In this document: piece by piece, positions 1-13,709 of the stretch
Layout of the letters: the number at the start of each line of letters is the position of its first letter
Numbering within the stretch: position 1 is the stretch's first letter
DNA from: Stenocarpella maydis
Lineage: Eukaryota; Ascomycota; Sordariomycetes; Diaporthales; Diaporthaceae
Direction: 5' to 3'
NCBI GenBank assembly: GCA_002270565.1
Contig: NQMI01000139.1
Coordinates: 1 to 64,000, forward strand
Length of the DNA stretch: 64,000 nucleotides
Position numbers and translations under genes: made by a program
Notes under the pieces: generated by a model
The model's input: the letters and a program-made list of their open reading frames with translations, nothing else
The model's database searches: none
What the model was told of the DNA's origin: nothing

Positions 1-690
1 AAACTCATATATAATTCAAACTAATGTATCCCAGTAATTCCTTGGAGATTATTATCATATATTCTAGCTAGATAAGAGAACCTAAAGAATATAATTAGTT
101 TATCTTATTTATTAATCGTTACATTTAACTTTAAGTTTTTTTAAATCCTTTTTAAAAGCATATTTAATCATATATATTAAATGATCATTAAAGTAGCTTT
201 TTAAGAAACATATATTTGATGATATATCAGGGATTATTTAATGTAGTATTATTATTTCTGAGTATTTTAATATGTCTTTTAAATCAATTTGAAATAATCA
301 ATAATTTAATATAATTTAAAAATGTGAAAGCCTTCGTAGTTATATATACTTAAATATTAATGTTCATATTTATGTATTGTGATTAACTTATAAGTAAGGT
401 GTATTATTTAGAAAATAAATATTTCTAATTTCATTTATTTAATTTACATATATTATATAATGAGTGATGAAAACATTAGTTTGAATATATAAGATGAAAG
501 AGATTTGTAATACCTTTCTTGCTATGTACTTTTTTCATTATGTAATAAATATGGTTATATTAAAACGGAAATTAAAAGTTATGAAATATTTCAAAACTGT
601 CCCACTTACTGATACGTCCTAGTTACTGGTAAACCAAGTTATTTTGAAATATCTCTTTCTTTTTTCTTTTATTCTACATTTGTTTTTCTA
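1..690. repeat. AT-rich desert, probably RIP-mutated repeat
   Basis: Almost pure A/T with only scattered G or C and no usable open reading frame. The boundary to GC-balanced sequence near 690 is sharp. In Pezizomycotina such blocks are usually transposons in which repeat-induced point mutation changed C to T. No transposon protein can be read any more, so the original element cannot be named. Confidence 0.7.
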
Positions 691-1058
691 CTCCAGAAGA
701 CCATCGATTAACCCATAGAACAGAGAAGCAACGGAGGTCTTCGATCTGCCTGAATGCCTTAGTCGTGGCTTCGCTAGCCGACCCTTTGCCCCCACTCTAA
801 TCCCTGCCGCCTGGATCAATCGGTTGGCCGAAATGGGCACAGCCCGGTGCCCTGCCCAATATACATCGGCCGGCTTCAATAGGCCCTTCCGGGTGCCGTG
901 GTAGGTAGGGGTCACAGACTCTCCAGGTCCAGCATGCAAACGCGAACATGTGAGAGGCGATGACCGTTGGAATTAATCGCATCTGTTACGGTGCATTTCA
1001 GATCTCACCTAAACCACCAAGCTAACGAAGCATTCACGCACTTGGAGTCCATGCGAAG
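691..1058. promoter_or_regulatory. Upstream region of the P450 gene
   Basis: GC-balanced stretch between the AT-rich block and the P450 start codon. It is the only room available for this gene's promoter. I see no TATA box or other named site. Two overlapping minus-strand frames cross it but have no recognisable content. Confidence 0.4.
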
Positions 1059-2855
1059 ATGGCGATAACAATGAGTCCAGCGTCAAACGAGACAGACGTT
1101 CTTGGCCCAAAAGCGGCTGCTTGGCTGAATGCGCTCCTCGACACCGATCATGGAAGCCACCGGACAATTGTTGCATCCACTAGTGGGCTCGCCATCACGT
1201 TCATCTTCCTTTGCTGTAAAATCTTCTGGTATGTTACGAGTCCAAGCCTGAGCCGCTTGCCTCGAGCTGGCAAAGGCCCTGGGTGGTTTGGCTTGGGCCT
1301 GGCCGAGGCGAAGAGAGACTTCAAGGTCAACGGGCGAAAGATTCTCGACGAGGGTTACCGCATGGTTGGTCTCCCGCTTTCTAGAAGATGACTAGCCCCC
1401 ACCCCTTCCCTACCCCCCTAAATCGACAGTTGAGCTGACGAGGTCATGACTCTGCAGAACAAAAACAGCATGTTTCGAGTGCAGACTTTAAACGTAGAGC
1501 GTGTGGTTCTAAGCCCTAAATATGTCGACGAGATCAATAGAAGTATTTCTGAAGACGCCCTTGACATGGCTGATGGGCTGGGCGAGAGACTGCTCAGCTC
1601 TCAAACAAATCTTGATGTGGTCTTCCGGAGTTCTCTCCATATCGATGTCTGCAAAGCCCAGCTGACACAGAACCTTCGTAAGTCCCTTGTTCATTGCAAC
1701 AAGTTCGAATGAAAATGAATTGGGTGAACTGACATGTATCAAAATTTGCTACCATATATAGATAGCCTGGTGGGGCCAATTCATGAGGAAGCCAGTTACT
1801 GGTTAGCTCAACGCATTCCCGGCAAGACTGAAGTCAAGGCTTACGACACTATTGTCCGCATCATTGCAGCCACTGGTTCCAGGATGCTCGGTGGGCGGGC
1901 AGCCAGCCGCAACGGGGAATGGCTCGAGACGGCAGCATTGTACTCAATGGACGTAGTCAGCGTTGCCGTCATGCTTCGACCTTACCCGGCTTTTCTACGT
2001 CCCCTGATTGCTTCCTGGCTGGAAGGTACCAAGACACTCAATCGCCACCTGGAAACGGCAAAGAGGACTTTCGGACCTACTTTTACCCAAAGACTTGGAC
2101 GGCAGCAGCAGACGCAGCTTGGCACTACAACTCAAAGCAAGATACCAGTGGATATGGTGCAATGGATGGCAGACTCGGCGCGCGGCAGTGACCGGAACGC
2201 TGACGTTTTGTCGCACAACATGTTATTCATGTCCCTTGCAGCGGTCCATACCAGCTCAGCAACGACTATTCACGCTCTTTTCGACCTCTGCGACAACCCA
2301 GAATATATTCAGCCACTCCGCGACGAGGTAACCGCCGTGGTCGCCAAACACGGCTGGACGCTGTCGGCCATCGCCACCATGAAGAAGCTCGACAGCTTCA
2401 TTAAGGAGTCCCAACGGCTGAACCAGGCCGTACTCATGACCTTTAACCGCAAGGTGGCGAGGGACCTGCGCTTCGGGGACGGTACCATTCTTCCCGCGGG
2501 TACATATATCACAATGCCAAGCGACGCCGTCGCTCGTGACCCGGACATTTACGAGAACCCAGAGATTTTTGACGGATATCGATTCTATGACCGGAGGATG
2601 GAGGGCGGCAAGAATGCCAATCGCCATCAGTTCGCCTCGACAGGACCCGAGAGCCTTGCGTTTGGCCAGGGGAAGAATGCCTGTCCCGGGCGCTTCTTTG
2701 CCGGCGTGCAAATCAAGGTCGTGCTGGCCAATATCCTGCTCAACTACGACATCTCCTTTCCACCTGGTCAGACGCAGCGTCCCAAGAACATCTACAAGGG
2801 TGGTCTGGTTCGACCAGACCCTCGACAGAAGCTTTTGTTTGTCCCACGCGCCTGA
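1059..2855 (+). CDS. Cytochrome P450 monooxygenase, diterpenoid-cluster type
   Basis: Heme-thiolate monooxygenase, probably ER-anchored. Three exons fit in phase: 1059-1364, 1458-1677 and 1762-2855. The introns are 1365-1457 (GT..AG) and 1678-1761 (GTAAGT..AG). The product is 539 residues, normal for the family, and the frame is intact. Visible features are one N-terminal hydrophobic helix at about residues 28-50, the K-helix ExxR motif (E391, R394) and the heme-binding loop FGQGKNACPGRFFA with cysteine ligand C483. The CPGRFFA loop form is common in fungal P450s of gibberellin and indole-diterpene pathways (CYP503/CYP68-like); this subfamily guess is from memory. The gene converges on a GGPP synthase 0.5 kb away inside an AT-rich-bounded island, which suggests it oxidises a C20 isoprenoid. 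Substrate and product are unknown. Confidence 0.9.
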
Positions 2856-3357
2856 GTTCGATTGGGGCACAGCGGGAAACGGGCCAGGATAAATGAAATT
2901 AGCTGATACTATTAGCCGAACAACGGAAATGTAGCACCTCCCTGTTTGATTGATTAATAGCAGTAAATGTCTGCTAAAATGTTTTACTTAATGTTTGCAG
3001 GACTAAGTTGAATTTTTTTTTTTTTCTGTGAATAAATGCCGTCCCAAGTGATGAGTAGCGTTGTAACTCCAAGTCGTCATCCAGATGTCCAACAACAGAT
3101 GACACAAGGTCATGTCGTAGAGTTGGAAGCGTGACCGACAATAAGAAGTGTTAAATTATCCGTTCAAAAAGCTCTCGCAAAAATTAACACGAAAAACCGA
3201 CTTATAGAGGTATATGGAAATGTACCGGATGGATCATCTATCTAGACACGAAGAGAGAGAGAGAAAGAGAGTGGACAGAAGAAAAACCCGCCAAAAACCC
3301 CGCCATGGAATACTGAAACCATCCCTGGAAAAGCAAGACTGTGATCACCATCCCGTC
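2856..3357. other. Convergent intergenic region, P450 and GGPP synthase 3' ends
   Basis: About 500 bp between two converging genes. It contains a T-rich run near 3009-3025 and otherwise presumably both 3' untranslated regions. No gene or structured element seen. Confidence 0.5.
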
Positions 3358-4539
3358 TCACTCCAACGCCAGCCTATCCAGCAGCCCATGCAGCTGGTGG
3401 TTCTTCTTCCGACAGTTCTCAATTATACATAACTCCTGCCTTGCCCTTCGGACCAACACACCGACCACCTGCTTTGTGTAGTCTAGACTCCCCGTGCTTT
3501 CAATGTAGCTGACAGCGTACTTTTTGACCTCGATATCGGTTGTCTTTTGCGCCAAGATCTGAAACAGGCGCGTGTCCGATGGATTTGCGTGAATGCTGTG
3601 GACGACGGGAAAGGAGAACTTCCCCTCGGTCAGGTCTTCGCAGAAGCCCTTACTCGTTGTGTATTCGACAGCCGTCAGGTTCTTGTAGTCATCCGCAATC
3701 TGATATACAAGTCCCAAAAATTGCAAAAGTTTGTCGCAGTTGACGGCGCCCGGGCCGGCCGGTGACTCGACCTGCATCAGCTTCACGGCCATGCGGAACA
3801 GCCCCCCAGTCTTGTTAGACACCATTTCGAGGTACTCGTCCTCGGTTGGGCATTTGAGCGTGTCACGCCAGTACAACTCTTGGCCCTGTCCCCGGTGAAG
3901 ATTGAGCATCTCGGTCATGAACACATCGAGGGCGGCCCCGGCGTTGCGTAGTTTATTTAATTGACTTGCGGCTAGAAAATACACGTAGTTGCCGGTGTTT
4001 ATGGTTTGCGCTACGCCATAAATTGCATGGGCGACGGGCCGCCCTCGTCGTAGCAATGAGTTGTCCTGGATGTCATCGATGAGTAGTGAGGAGGTGTGCA
4101 GCATGCGCACCACGTCGCAGATGATGGCCAGGCTAGTAGGTGGTACCTGGAACCACTGGTTGAACGCATTGAGAATAAGAGTCCTAAACTCCTTGCCCGA
4201 GTTTGATGCCACGTATTCATACGGAGCAAGAATGACCTTTTCTTCCTTGTCGTCCCACGAGAAGTTTAGGTCTGAAGTAGCGAACCGTTCTGGGCTTCCT
4301 GAAGGGGAGGATTTGGTGTCGACATCTGAAGATTGCTCATCATTTGCAGCAATGGAACCAGTTTGACTCTCAGAAACAGGCTCTATAGAAACTTGTGATA
4401 TGGAAGTAGTCAAATGTGCCCTTTTTGCTGACTGCTGTGGCTGGAGAATTGTTGTGGTCCTGTCGCGTTTTGGGGTTTTCGGTACATAACGCCACGATTC
4501 AGACGGTCTTGTATCTGCTTTCATCATTAGAAACTCCAT
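3358..4539 (-). CDS. Geranylgeranyl diphosphate synthase (secondary-metabolism type)
   Basis: Trans-prenyltransferase condensing isopentenyl diphosphate with allylic diphosphates to give GGPP. Single exon, 393 residues. The first aspartate-rich motif DDIQD is at 155-159, followed by RRGRP, the SNKTGGLFR segment near 241-249 and the second motif DDYKN at 283-287. Both metal-binding motifs are intact, so activity is expected. About 95 N-terminal residues before the catalytic fold are Ser/Thr/Gln-rich and unlike the compact primary-metabolism enzyme. They may be a disordered tail or a targeting region. Fungi normally carry one housekeeping GGPPS for prenylation and extra copies inside diterpenoid clusters. 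The P450 neighbour and the AT-rich flanks favour the second role. No terpene cyclase is in the window; one could lie left of position 1. Confidence 0.93.
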   Translation of the reverse strand: MEFLMMKADTRPSESWRYVPKTPKRDRTTTILQPQQSAKRAHLTTSISQVSIEPVSESQTGSIAANDEQSSDVDTKSSPSGSPERFATSDLNFSWDDKEEKVILAPYEYVASNSGKEFRTLILNAFNQWFQVPPTSLAIICDVVRMLHTSSLLIDDIQDNSLLRRGRPVAHAIYGVAQTINTGNYVYFLAASQLNKLRNAGAALDVFMTEMLNLHRGQGQELYWRDTLKCPTEDEYLEMVSNKTGGLFRMAVKLMQVESPAGPGAVNCDKLLQFLGLVYQIADDYKNLTAVEYTTSKGFCEDLTEGKFSFPVVHSIHANPSDTRLFQILAQKTTDIEVKKYAVSYIESTGSLDYTKQVVGVLVRRARQELCIIENCRKKNHQLHGLLDRLALE

Positions 4540-6062
<1,523 letters not shown>

Positions 6063-9000
6063 TTTAAATCAAGTGTAGAATGCTAATAAAATAGGATTCC
6101 TCAGGTTATGGGGTTTGAAATGGGGCATACTGTGATGGTATATGGGAAAATAACAATTGTTTCCCTGGGGAAGGTGTACAACTGATGTCTGCGGCCTGAG
6201 GCAGGACCACTGTCGACGCACGGGCAGCATGTTCGTTCGCCTGAAGGCGACCCTTTCCTTCCCCGCGGCGTAGCCCGGGGAGCGCAGGACCATCAGAGGC
6301 CTTCACAGGGCTACAAGCGCCATTGGCAATCCAAGGACCTGGTCATGACGGACGCACCCTGTGCTGTCGTCTCAAAGGCATCAAACGAGTTCCAGGCGCG
6401 CAACTCCCAAACCCTATCGTTCCTGCCATCGAAAAACGCGTGGCTGCAAGGGTGTTGTGGAATGCCCACCCCCTTGAGCCACAGCGTGCCTGTCAGCAAG
6501 CCACACCCTCTCGTAAGCGACGTAGGAGGTCATATCTGATGCCGGGTCTCATACCAGTGTCGTACCACCTGGTGGCTGTCTGATGCCAGCCATCAATGCC
6601 CTGCCACTTCCTTGGGTGACGCAGCCTCTTGGGTCGGAGCTACGACTGTCCTATCGGCATGACATGTTACCGGGCAGCACGAGTGCTTAGATTACGAAGT
6701 CACGCCTTCGACTCGAGCGATGTTACGCGGGCGCAGGCCTGGTGTTCAATAGAACTGCGGCGGGCCATCCGGTCCAAGGACTGCTCAAAACACAAGAGGC
6801 AGAGCAGATGACCCAATGCATGACATCTATCGCGGGGGTAGCATTGCAGCTTGGACGCACTGTGGTCAGGACCCAGCAGTCTGGAGGCAGCCCGGAACGA
6901 TTGGATGGGAAGCAACCAACCCAAAGGAGGTGATTGCGATCGCAGGGCCAAAAAAGTCAAAAGCAAAAGCCCAAAGCACCGTCCTGCAGTGGCTCTGCGC
7001 CGGCTCCCACACTAAAACATACTGGGACTCGGTGAGGGCGGCCCGCCAATGATGTTGCAGGGCCTCGGTCCTACACTAGAGACGAAAACCGTTTGCAAGC
7101 TCGAACTTGGTCTTCTTCTTGGCCCTCTGCCCCTTTGCATGGTCTTGTCGTATTAGTGAGGAGGGTTGTTGGTAGCCGGCGAAGCAATTGCAATAGCAAC
7201 CAACTGCCTCCCCGGGCGGGCGTCCCTCTTCTCTCTCTGGTTTTTCTTTTTTTATTTCGTGGGCATAGCCATCCCCACAGATGCAGGGACATTCCCGGCC
7301 CAAGCCTTTCTGATTATCGCGTCTCCTCCAATCAGCTACCAGGAACGTTCTGTCGGGTGCATCTGTGGGCCCGGGCGTTGCCCAGAAATTGTACTGTATC
7401 AGCCCCAGCTAATCCGCATCAGGAGGCAATCCTCGAGGGACAGATGGTCAACCCGACTCGCCAGAAAATAATTGTTCGCTGCATGCCGACACAGGGTGTC
7501 ACCATTGGTTTGGGTTTCACAAAAACAATGATAAATCATTGCCAGAGGGAGGGCGAGGGAGACTGAGCCTGTCCCTCGGCCTTTGAACCAGATTCATCTG
7601 CCTGTCCGACCCGGCCAAGTTTCTGACTCGCAGCAGAGAGAAACAGGCAAGCCGTTGCAGACGGCACTCCTGACCCAATCTGACGTCAAACTGCGGTGGT
7701 CCACGGCAGATGGGTGATGCTCATCCATTGTAGGCATACTTTGACGAGTTGCATGTGCATGGCTTGGGCTGGGAAGCAAACGTCAACAGCGGTTTGTACA
7801 TGCTCGATCGGCAATATGTCCGAAACTGCCGAAGAAAACCAGACCCGGCATGGACACGGGTAATAAACGAAGCTTCTTTTTTTGGGAACAAGCTTCTCGT
7901 ACCCGGCTGTTGACGAACTTCGCGGGGCGTTGTTTGGAGAACGTGGGTCCTCGTTCTAGCGCTCCAGGCTCCAGGACAGAGGAGCCCTCGAAACGATGAC
8001 AGACGTCTGCGGGCGGAGCGCTTCTCGTGGCCCCGAAGCATGTTTCAAGGCCAGGGAGGGAGTTGTCTCCACCTGTCAGGCACTCACGCGAGAGCTGGCC
8101 GGCTGACCGCGGAGTGCGTGTGCATCCAGGCATGCATTGGATACTGACTTGCAAGCGGAGAGACCGCCAGAACAGGTTCGAACTGACATTGACTGCGACG
8201 GTGCCAGTCGCAACCATCTCAGCACTTCCTTCCTGTACAAGGCAATCGTTCGATGCGAGCACTGACACTTCGCGGCTGCTCAATTGGTCCACCCTCACGA
8301 CCGGACAGATGCCTTGGAAGGTGGGAGCGTCGCCCGGCTTGACCATTTCTGCAACGTGACGAGCAAATGCAAACAAGATGCTGACTGTGCACGGAACGGC
8401 TTGGCGACTGCTCACTTCGCACTCGGTATGTGCGGGCAGAAAGACCGTGTGAATCTCATGGCACGACAGTGGTGAGAGTATGACACCCGGTCCTGCATGG
8501 CCATTAGAAATAGCGAATGAAGGCTTGTCAGCATCGACCTTCAATGCCCGATGCGGCAGCGGCAGCGGCAGCAATGCGGCCAACCTGCCGATGAGCCTCT
8601 CACGCGGGTGTGGTGATGAGCCGGAAGAAGGGTAGTGCGGTAAGGCTGTGCACTTATTTCGGGAATGTGACGCCTGTGCACTGCGCGGCGGCGGCCTGGT
8701 ACCGCTGGTAGCCCCCGGTCCAAGCGACCGGCCGACACTGTGGTGGTTGGCGGGTGGGTGGCCTCCCATTGCATGGGTTATGTTATGTGCCAAGTGTACA
8801 CGCACCTACTATTGACTATCATGATGATGCTTACCTGATGGAGGTATACTCGCACCCTGACCGCCAGGCACGGCCACCGGCAGCCGTGTACTGCATGCAT
8901 GGGTCGAGCGGGTTCTGACTCTCCTGCACTACAGTCATGGCTGGTGCCTATCTTGCATATTCGCAGCACTGCGCAAGAGACAAGCATCGTGATCGATTAC

Positions 9001-12000
9001 GGGAGACAAAAATAGCAGAGGTGTGACAGTGAGGATAGGGCCGTCACAAACCTTCAACTTTGCAGCCGCTGCCTCTGGGAAAACAAGGTCGCTGGCGGCA
9101 CTTGGTAATCACAGTACAAACCAAACCCATGTTGGTGACGTCTCAGGGGCATGTCCCTGTCGACACAGGCCCAAAGCGATCTGGATCGTCGCCCACGACA
9201 GTGCTTGTGACCTCACCAGCCCCAGGCCCTGATCCCCACCAACCGTCGGTGCCGAGCCCGACTAAGGCTCGGAAGAGATGGGAGCCAGATTGTAGGGCAC
9301 TCTTGGCCTACTGACGCTCAGATGACTGGCCAACGCTATTGGACGAGGCCCGCGACAACCATGCCCTGGGGCAAACCTACAAGGTAATATGTGGAAGTTG
9401 GTGAAGAAGATCCCTATACTATGTATAATATCAGTAATAATATGATATGGGGCGTTACTCTTCCGCAATCGGGCACCGTCGTGGCCTTTATGCTGAACTG
9501 TGAGAATAAGCTTCGAGGAGATGCCGGCGAGTGCGACACTACATCATGTCCCCACGGCCCAGAGCCAGGGCGCTGGGAAGAAGGACGAGCATCACAGACT
9601 GATGTGCGCAGTGACGAGTCTGGCACGGCCGCGGCCCCTCCCCCTCCCCCCCCAAAAAAAAAGGAGGTGTAGGGGGTTGGGGGAGAAATCAGATTGCCTA
9701 CTGCTGTTTACCGTCTTCAAGCAGTCATGGTTGCGAATGTGAGACGAATCTTCCCAGTGCACGGCAAATGGGATCAGAGGGCACACTCAATTTTACGAGC
9801 AGGCATGATCCCGATGTGCCCGTGCAGAAACTGGTGGGTACAACAATCAATCAACTGGTTGCTCTGTCTGGATACGGAGGCATGAGAAACGAGAGACATG
9901 TGGTGACAGGCCAGGCAAATTTGACCTGTGGCCACAACAGTTGGTAACTAACCGATCCACCCTAAGCGACCCCTTGGGACGAGCAAACGACCAACGTCCA
10001 GGCTAGTACCATACAGGTGGTCCTTGGTCGAGCACAACGGCAAGCAGCGATAGGTGGCCGAGCACCAGCAGCGGTCCAGCAGAAGGCCTCAGGTCGCGGG
10101 GTCTGATGCCGAGCCGACCATGCGGATGGGTGGATGGACCAATGTGAGACGTAGCCACCCACCACCCCCAGGGCCCAAGGTCCGGTCCCAGGTCCTGCCA
10201 CGGCTGCGTACCGGGAGCAAGTAAGCATGCGCGGTGGATCGTAAAGATGCTCTATCCATATGCATGTCTCAGTCAGAATATAACGGGATCTCCATGCCTG
10301 TCTTGGAGCAGAAATCTTGGAAATGTCTCGCTTGCACACACACGTCCCCCGGCAGCAGCGCTATCTCGTTTCCGGCGAGGTCGCTTGACGAAGGAGAGAG
10401 GGAGGAAAGAAGGTTGTATGCGAGAGTTGAGATCGCCAGCATCTTTCCCTCCTTCGTGTTTCCCAGCCCGCGGGGGCCCCAACCCTGGAAGACCAGCAAG
10501 AGAGAGAGACACACATTGACCGTGACACCACACCCCTCCCCGGACGGGACTAAACAAGCCCAAGCCCAAGCCCAAAAGCCTAGGCTGCCTAATAAACTAT
10601 ACTAGGACCGGGGCCCGAGGCCCAGCGCGGGCAGTCGGTGGTTGAAAGCGAAGCCCAGCGAGGCGGGCGGGCGGGAGGGAAGGCTAGAGGAGGAGGGGAC
10701 TGGGGGAGGGCTGTGACTTCAAAATAGCGGGTTCCGTGGAGGGTCCCCATCCTTGTCTGCGACAGATGACGCCGTCACCCTCGGGCGCTGCGGCCTGGAC
10801 CGCCCAGGCATTGCTGGGTACGTCTTTGTCTTGTCGGTATGTGCAGTAGTAATCGGGGAGGAAAAGGAGGACTCCAGTGCTTGGGAGTGGAACAGATGGC
10901 ATCTTTCCACCTTGGGAGCCGTCTGCTGTATGCGGCCGGCACACTCTGGAGCCAAGCGTCATTGTCGGACCCATTCCAAGATTCGCAAATGCATGTAGTC
11001 TGGCCCTTGTGGTTCATGGCTTGACAAACGGCCAGCAGCAGGAGGCGTGGCTCTATTCAAGCCCACAGTCAAAGACCCGGCTAGGCATCCCGCCGGCGAC
11101 CGACTAAGTGGTCGCGGCCCTTCAGTCAGGAGGACCAACGCGCAGGCCGCGTCTCTTGGTCAGGAGAAAGGCTCAGGGGAAGGCATTTGCTGGGCAGCGC
11201 CAAGGAGGGAGAAAAAGCATAGGCGGGCGACCAGAAGATGGCGCCAAGAGGCCGCGACGAGGACCCCGAAGGTACTGCAGGTACGTACACACGGACGCAG
11301 ACACTCGCACTCGGGAGGAAATATAGTCTAGACACTGTGGGGAGGGGCGGTAATCAGTCCAAAATTCGCAGGGCGAGCCAAAAGAGGGAGAGATGGCGTG
11401 TGTGACTCGCAAGACCGCACAGTATATACCACATAGCATCGTAGTACGACCAAAATACATCGTGTCATAAGTAGACTAGTAGGAAGACCCTTTTGTTCCA
11501 GTAGAATGGGCGCGGTCCACAAGCAAGACGACCGCAATTACCGCAGAAACGAACAGGACCGACATCATCCTCGCCGGCATCATATCTCATCTGGTCTCGT
11601 CACATCGTCACAGCGCCCACACATCCCAACAGAATAGGATGCTGCGGCGCAGTTTATCGCAGACTGCCGCATGCTACTTTGGGCTATTCGCAGGTTATCC
11701 CGAACTAGAGACGACGGCATGCATGCATAGTATGCCATGCTATTCACAACCCCGGCCGCCCCCCTGGGGCCAACATCATCATCAACAGCAACAGCAGACT
11801 CAGAGGGCGCATTCCGCGTTCGTCCCGTCCTGTCTGCCAAGGTGGTGGCGATGTAGCAATATCATAGCCCACGGTCCCTGTCTGTGTCTCGCTTGCTGTG
11901 CCAAAAAAGGCCGTCCGAAGGATTCGGTCCCGCATCGCACTGCAGCTGTTTACCACGAGGCATTGAGATGGGGTGGGATCCTTCCACTATGCACCACCAG

Positions 12001-13292
12001 TGGGATCGCCGTGGTACCGGAAAGCATGCTACAGCACTGACTCCGAACCGTGTGGGCATCTCGTCCCCATCGTGCCACTACACCCGGGGCGCGCCCCAAC
12101 CCCAAGGGCCCCGTCCAGAGGAAAGCAAAGGTACCTTTGCCAAGGCGACTCTGGACGGCCCTGGATGGTGTTGAGGTTACTTCCCAAGTGGGATAGGGGG
12201 ACTCCGTAGGCAGCAGTTAAACCACACTCAGAAGAGATATGCACCGGCCTATTTTGGTAAGCAGCCTGCAGTTTATGTGCGCCCACCCACAGGGCCGGCC
12301 CAGGGCCCACAGCCTTGGGCACCGGGGGGACGGATCTCTCAGAGGCCACAGATAGACAGACAGAAGACAGACGGACGGACGGACGGACAGTGTGAGAAAG
12401 GGATACCTACTCCACACACATACAGAGAGAGAGATGTGTGTGAGAGATAGATAGAGAGGATTGGGAGAGGGCTTGCGTGCGGAATTCGCTTTGGGCGTAA
12501 TAAGTGGGCTAAGCAGAGAAGTATGTCCAAGGCAGGGCAGGGCAGGGCACCCTTCCGGGCAAAAGGTCCCCTGCTCAATGCTCTGGTCCACTTTACCAGC
12601 AGTCGAGAGTGAGCAGACAGGCAGAGTGGGAGAGACCGGGCGGCGTACGCTGCACTGGCTTCCTGGGGACCCCCTGGCCGCCCTCCCACACCAATTGCTG
12701 ACATGGGTGCAAGGCTGGGGCCAGGGGGGGAAGGGGGGCAGGGGGTAAGAAGCGTAGGGGGGGTATACCATGTGTGGTACGGAGGTCATGGTACGTACCG
12801 GCCCTGCAACCTCTGCGCTGCACACTGCCCTGTCCTGCCCTGCCCTGCCGCCTCCAGTACCCACCCCAACTAACACCGCACAGCACAGTACCTACCAAAG
12901 TACGTACTGCGGGTATGCGGGTACCTTGTATCTTTTTTTGCTTCGCCTCTGGCCCTACCACAGATCCAATATGGAGCCCATCGAACCCAAGCCATCCGCC
13001 CACCAGACCACGTAAAACACCACGCCGTCTATATCAACCCCGAGGGCCCCCAACCCATCTTATCCAAGCTGACTCCCCCTTCGCCCTCATGCTCCCCAGA
13101 CATTCCTGTGATATCCACGGCACCACTGCGCTCCACATCCACGGTTTCAAACACGCGCTCCACGCACATCCCGACTGCCTCTGCCCACATCGCACGCCCA
13201 CCGCCTTCCTGGCACAACCCGCCCACTCCGGGCTATATACCGAGCTGTATCACCACTCGGCACGTGTGAGGAGGACCGTTAGGCGCATCTTG
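6063..13292. other. 7.2 kb gene-free region upstream of a C2H2 regulator
   Basis: GC-balanced sequence without any reading frame I can defend. The frames are short, overlap on both strands and have biased, non-conserved compositions. I found no set of splice sites joining conserved peptides. Simple-sequence tracts include ggcagg-type units near 12531-12550, a (GACA/GGAC) run at about 12345-12390 and CCTGCC units near 12834-12850. It may be an extended regulatory region for the regulator downstream, or hold non-coding RNA or very divergent genes I cannot see. Confidence 0.5.
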
Positions 13293-13709
13293 TATAAAAG
13301 AGCTTGAAGAGCGAGGCAGAGATCCTGGACAAGCCTGACACGAGACTCTCAAACCGCTACATCCGCTACCTTTGCCTACCCGCCCGGAGCCCGACCTCGA
13401 CCCCGCGGACCTGAGAGAGACAAGCCCGGATGAGCTTCTGATCTTAGTTGCTTCGTTTCTCATCCTCTGGGGCTCCCAAGCCCTCATCAGCGTCCCACCT
13501 CAGCACCTTCCTGCCAAGGTCTGACCGTCTGGCATGAGCCAGATATCTGTATGTAAGGCTTACGCCTCGTCGCTGCGCGTGTGTGAGACAGAGAGCCGTC
13601 TTGACTGACCACGTCGCCGTAGCCTGAGCTCCATCGTCACTCTCGGATCTGACTTCTCTGACCGGGTCATATTGTGAGACCAATCTAGTCGTCTCTTGTT
13701 GTCGCCACC
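13261..13709 (+). promoter_or_regulatory. Core promoter and 5' leader of the C2H2 regulator
   Basis: CACGTG (E-box) at 13261-13266 and TATAAAA at 13293-13299 sit about 410 bp before the start codon, so transcription would begin near 13325. The leader has a minimal upstream frame at 13430-13441 (three codons and stop) and another ATG at 13534. A likely leader intron spans 13549-13622, with donor GTATGT, an internal CTGAC branch site and acceptor TAG. Upstream frames ahead of a regulator often dampen or condition translation. The TSS and the intron are inferred from sequence only. Confidence 0.5.

Noticed and set aside
7783..8805. 340-codon minus-strand frame in the gene-free region
   Set aside because: Composition is Arg/Ser/Pro/His-rich without hydrophobic core patterns, overlapping frames on both strands are equally long, and no conserved motif is visible. 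Typical of chance frames in GC-rich DNA.
12217..12876. 219-codon minus-strand frame
   Set aside because: Reads through simple repeats (PSVCLLSVYL-type strings from the GGAC run) and has no domain.
12774..13307. 177-codon plus-strand frame just before the C2H2 regulator
   Set aside because: His/Pro/Thr-rich throughout, crosses the TATA box and E-box of the regulator, and lacks conserved content.
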